NCBI GenBank assembly: GCA_022360535.1
Contig: JAKSCP010000132.1
Location: 1-7,666, forward strand
DNA length: 7,666 nucleotides
DNA from: Pseudomonadales bacterium
GTDB lineage: Bacteria > Pseudomonadota > Gammaproteobacteria > Pseudomonadales > Pseudohongiellaceae
Direction of reading: 5' to 3'
A program made the position numbers and the translations under genes. Below the pieces are notes generated by a model that worked only from the letters and a program-made list of their open reading frames with translations, did not search any database and was not told the DNA's origin. This document shows positions 6,191-7,666 of this stretch, in pieces. Each line of letters starts with the position of its first letter. The first letter of the stretch is position 1.

Positions 6191-7666
6191 TCAGAGGGAA
6201 TCGATGGTTTGCTGGCGCAACAACTTCTTGGCGATCTTGCCCGACGCGATACGCGGCAATTGCCCGTACTGAAACTCGATGCGCTCTGGGATTTTGAAAG
6301 CGGCAATTTTGTCCTGTAGAAACGCCTGCAGCTCCGTCTGGGAGAGTTGTTGTTGTGGTTTCAGCATCACCGTGGCGCAGGGTATTTCCCCAAGACGCTC
6401 GTCGGGAATGCCATAAACGGATACCTCACTAACAGCTCCATGTTCACAGATAGCGTATTCCACTTCGGCGCAGGCAATGTTTTCTCCGCCTCGAATCACG
6501 ATATCTTTGGCACGGTCCATGATGATCAGAAAACCCAGCGAGTCGAGTCGGCCGATATCGCCGGTGTGGAACCAACCGTCTTTGAGCACTTCGGCGGTTG
6601 CTTCAGGCTTGTTCCAGTAGCCTTTCATGATGGAAGGGCCCTTGATGCAGATCTCACCCACCTGTTCGTTGTCTAACCTGTTGCCTGCCTCGTCTATGAT
6701 CTTCACTTCTGTAACAGGTGGTATGGGACGGCCGGTGCTATTGGGTCTGGAGACGTAGAACTTGCCTGAAATAATGGCGCCTATTGCATTGGTCTCGGTA
6801 AGTCCGTAGCCAAGGCCAGGCACTGCCTTCTCGGGGAATTTTTCCATCATCATGCTCAGATGTTCCGGTGGCCGCGGTGCACCGCCGCTTGCCACGGTAC
6901 GCAGACTGCTGAGGTCGGTGGTAGCAAATTTATCTGACTGCATGACTTCCCAGGTCATGGTAGGTACTCCATGCAGAATCGAGATACGTTCACGCTCGAT
7001 TATGTCCAGTGCAGTATCGGCATCCCATTTGTACATCATCACGAACTTGCGACCGTAGATGAAACAGGCAAGGAATTGGGCATGGCTGCCGGTGACATGA
7101 AACAGCGGTACATTGGCAAGTAAGGCGGGTTGATACTCGGGATTTGGGTCCAACAATTCGGGGCGCAGGATTTCATTGATCTCTTTAACGAACTTCCAGG
7201 TATAAAGAGCGGTGATGATGGCGCGGTGGGTGGATAACACTCCCTTGGGCTCGCCGGTGGAACCGGAGGTGTACATGATGGAGGCGTCATGCTCCGGGGT
7301 GACACCTAAAGCATTTATCTCTTCGTCGCTTAATGGTTCCACCCCCTGCAACAGCGTATAGAACTCAGGCAAGGATTCAGGATCGCCTGGGCCGGGCTTG
7401 ATTAATACAGCTTCAACGCCCAGCTTCTCGAGATGGGGTGCTATTGCCTGGTAACGTGGTGAATCGGTGAATGCCAGGCGGCTGCCGCTGTCTCGAAGTC
7501 CATACTCCAGTTCGGCACTTCGCCACCAGGAGTTCATTGGCACAACAATGCCACCGATCAGCGTGATCGCCATGTACGCCAGACACCACTCCGGTGAATT
7601 GCGCGCGCAGACTGCTACCCGTTCGCCAGTTTGAATGCCGTATCGTTCCAATAGCACCCGTGATAG
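6191..7666 (-). CDS. AMP-forming acyl-CoA synthetase (class I adenylate-forming, FadD-like), 5'-truncated by window edge
   Basis: Predicted ligase that activates a carboxylic acid, probably a fatty or aromatic acid, to acyl-AMP and then acyl-CoA; cytoplasmic or membrane-associated. The frame remains open to base 7666 (L-S-R precede the GTG codon at 7657), so the true start lies beyond the window and perhaps the first 30-50 residues are missing. Core motifs are all present: the phosphate-binding loop YTSGSTGEPKG (nt 7241-7273), YGLTETNA (the A5 aromatic and TE pair), GWFHTGDIGRLD with the ribose-binding Asp (nt 6542-6577), DRAKDIVIRGGENI (A8 hinge, just downstream of it), and near the C-terminus PRIASGKIAKK with the adenylation-step lysine. 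Nothing suggests decay. The closest general class is medium/long-chain fatty acid or cyclohexanecarboxylate-type CoA ligase; substrate choice cannot be settled by eye. It ends at TGA, 204 nt before the 75-aa gene, and is not obviously linked to the Anbu cluster. Confidence 0.9.
   Translation of the reverse strand, partial: LSRVLLERYGIQTGERVAVCARNSPEWCLAYMAITLIGGIVVPMNSWWRSAELEYGLRDSGSRLAFTDSPRYQAIAPHLEKLGVEAVLIKPGPGDPESLPEFYTLLQGVEPLSDEEINALGVTPEHDASIMYTSGSTGEPKGVLSTHRAIITALYTWKFVKEINEILRPELLDPNPEYQPALLANVPLFHVTGSHAQFLACFIYGRKFVMMYKWDADTALDIIERERISILHGVPTMTWEVMQSDKFATTDLSSLRTVASGGAPRPPEHLSMMMEKFPEKAVPGLGYGLTETNAIGAIISGKFYVSRPNSTGRPIPPVTEVKIIDEAGNRLDNEQVGEICIKGPSIMKGYWNKPEATAEVLKDGWFHTGDIGRLDSLGFLIIMDRAKDIVIRGGENIACAEVEYAICEHGAVSEVSVYGIPDERLGEIPCATVMLKPQQQLSQTELQAFLQDKIAAFKIPERIEFQYGQLPRIASGKIAKKLLRQQTIDSL

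Noticed and set aside
5995..6306. 103-codon minus-strand open frame between the synthetase and the 75-aa gene
   Set aside because: It starts inside the synthetase gene in another frame, shows no domain and continues through the inverted repeats; the 75-aa gene has its own ribosome site just beyond.
5738..6319. 193-codon plus-strand open frame across the small gene, the intergenic gap and the synthetase 3' end
   Set aside because: It runs antisense to two supported genes and through hairpin-rich intergenic DNA; the composition looks non-protein-like and no family is recognisable.
1..7666. CRISPR arrays, tRNA/rRNA genes, insertion sequences or prophage genes
   Set aside because: I saw no regularly spaced repeats, no tRNA-like cloverleaf and no transposase or phage protein in any supported frame.

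Overview
The window looks like an ordinary chromosomal segment from a gammaproteobacterium, perhaps a marine or Pseudomonas-related lineage. The clues are the bacterial operon style, roughly balanced base composition, a gene set common in that class, and a small acidic protein resembling the PA3496 family. No phage, transposon, tRNA, rRNA or CRISPR signal is visible. The taxonomic call is an inference.

Layout: (1) nt 1-1422, +, is the 3' part of an SLC13-type permease carrying two TrkA-C (RCK_C) domains; its 5' end lies outside the window. (2) nt 1485-4869, +, is a tight three-gene run: a circularly permuted ATP-grasp ligase (1485-2930), an alpha-E protein (2947-3897) and a zinc-ribbon putative metallopeptidase with an HESGH motif (3901-4869). 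The gaps are 16 and 3 nt. (3) nt 4826-5584, -, encodes a proteasome-type Ntn hydrolase of the Anbu family, convergent with and overlapping the peptidase gene by 44 nt. (4) nt 5759-5986, -, encodes a 75-aa acidic protein followed by a good intrinsic terminator at 5706-5734. (5) nt 6191-7666, -, is the 3' part of an acyl-CoA synthetase-like AMP-forming enzyme, cut by the right edge. The two larger intergenic gaps (5585-5758 and 5987-6190) contain hairpins and a candidate promoter for the Anbu gene.

The most interesting unit is 1485-5584. ATP-grasp plus alpha-E plus Anbu is a recurrent gene neighbourhood, predicted from comparative genomics to make and process a peptide or peptide-like modification; its substrate is, to my knowledge, not established. 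Here the transglutaminase-like thiol peptidase that often accompanies these genes is absent between them, and a zinc metallopeptidase sits directly in the operon. A working model (inference) is that the ATP-grasp/alpha-E pair forms amide bonds while the metallopeptidase and the self-compartmentalised Anbu protease remove or recycle the product. The flanking permease and acyl-CoA synthetase are probably unrelated neighbours.
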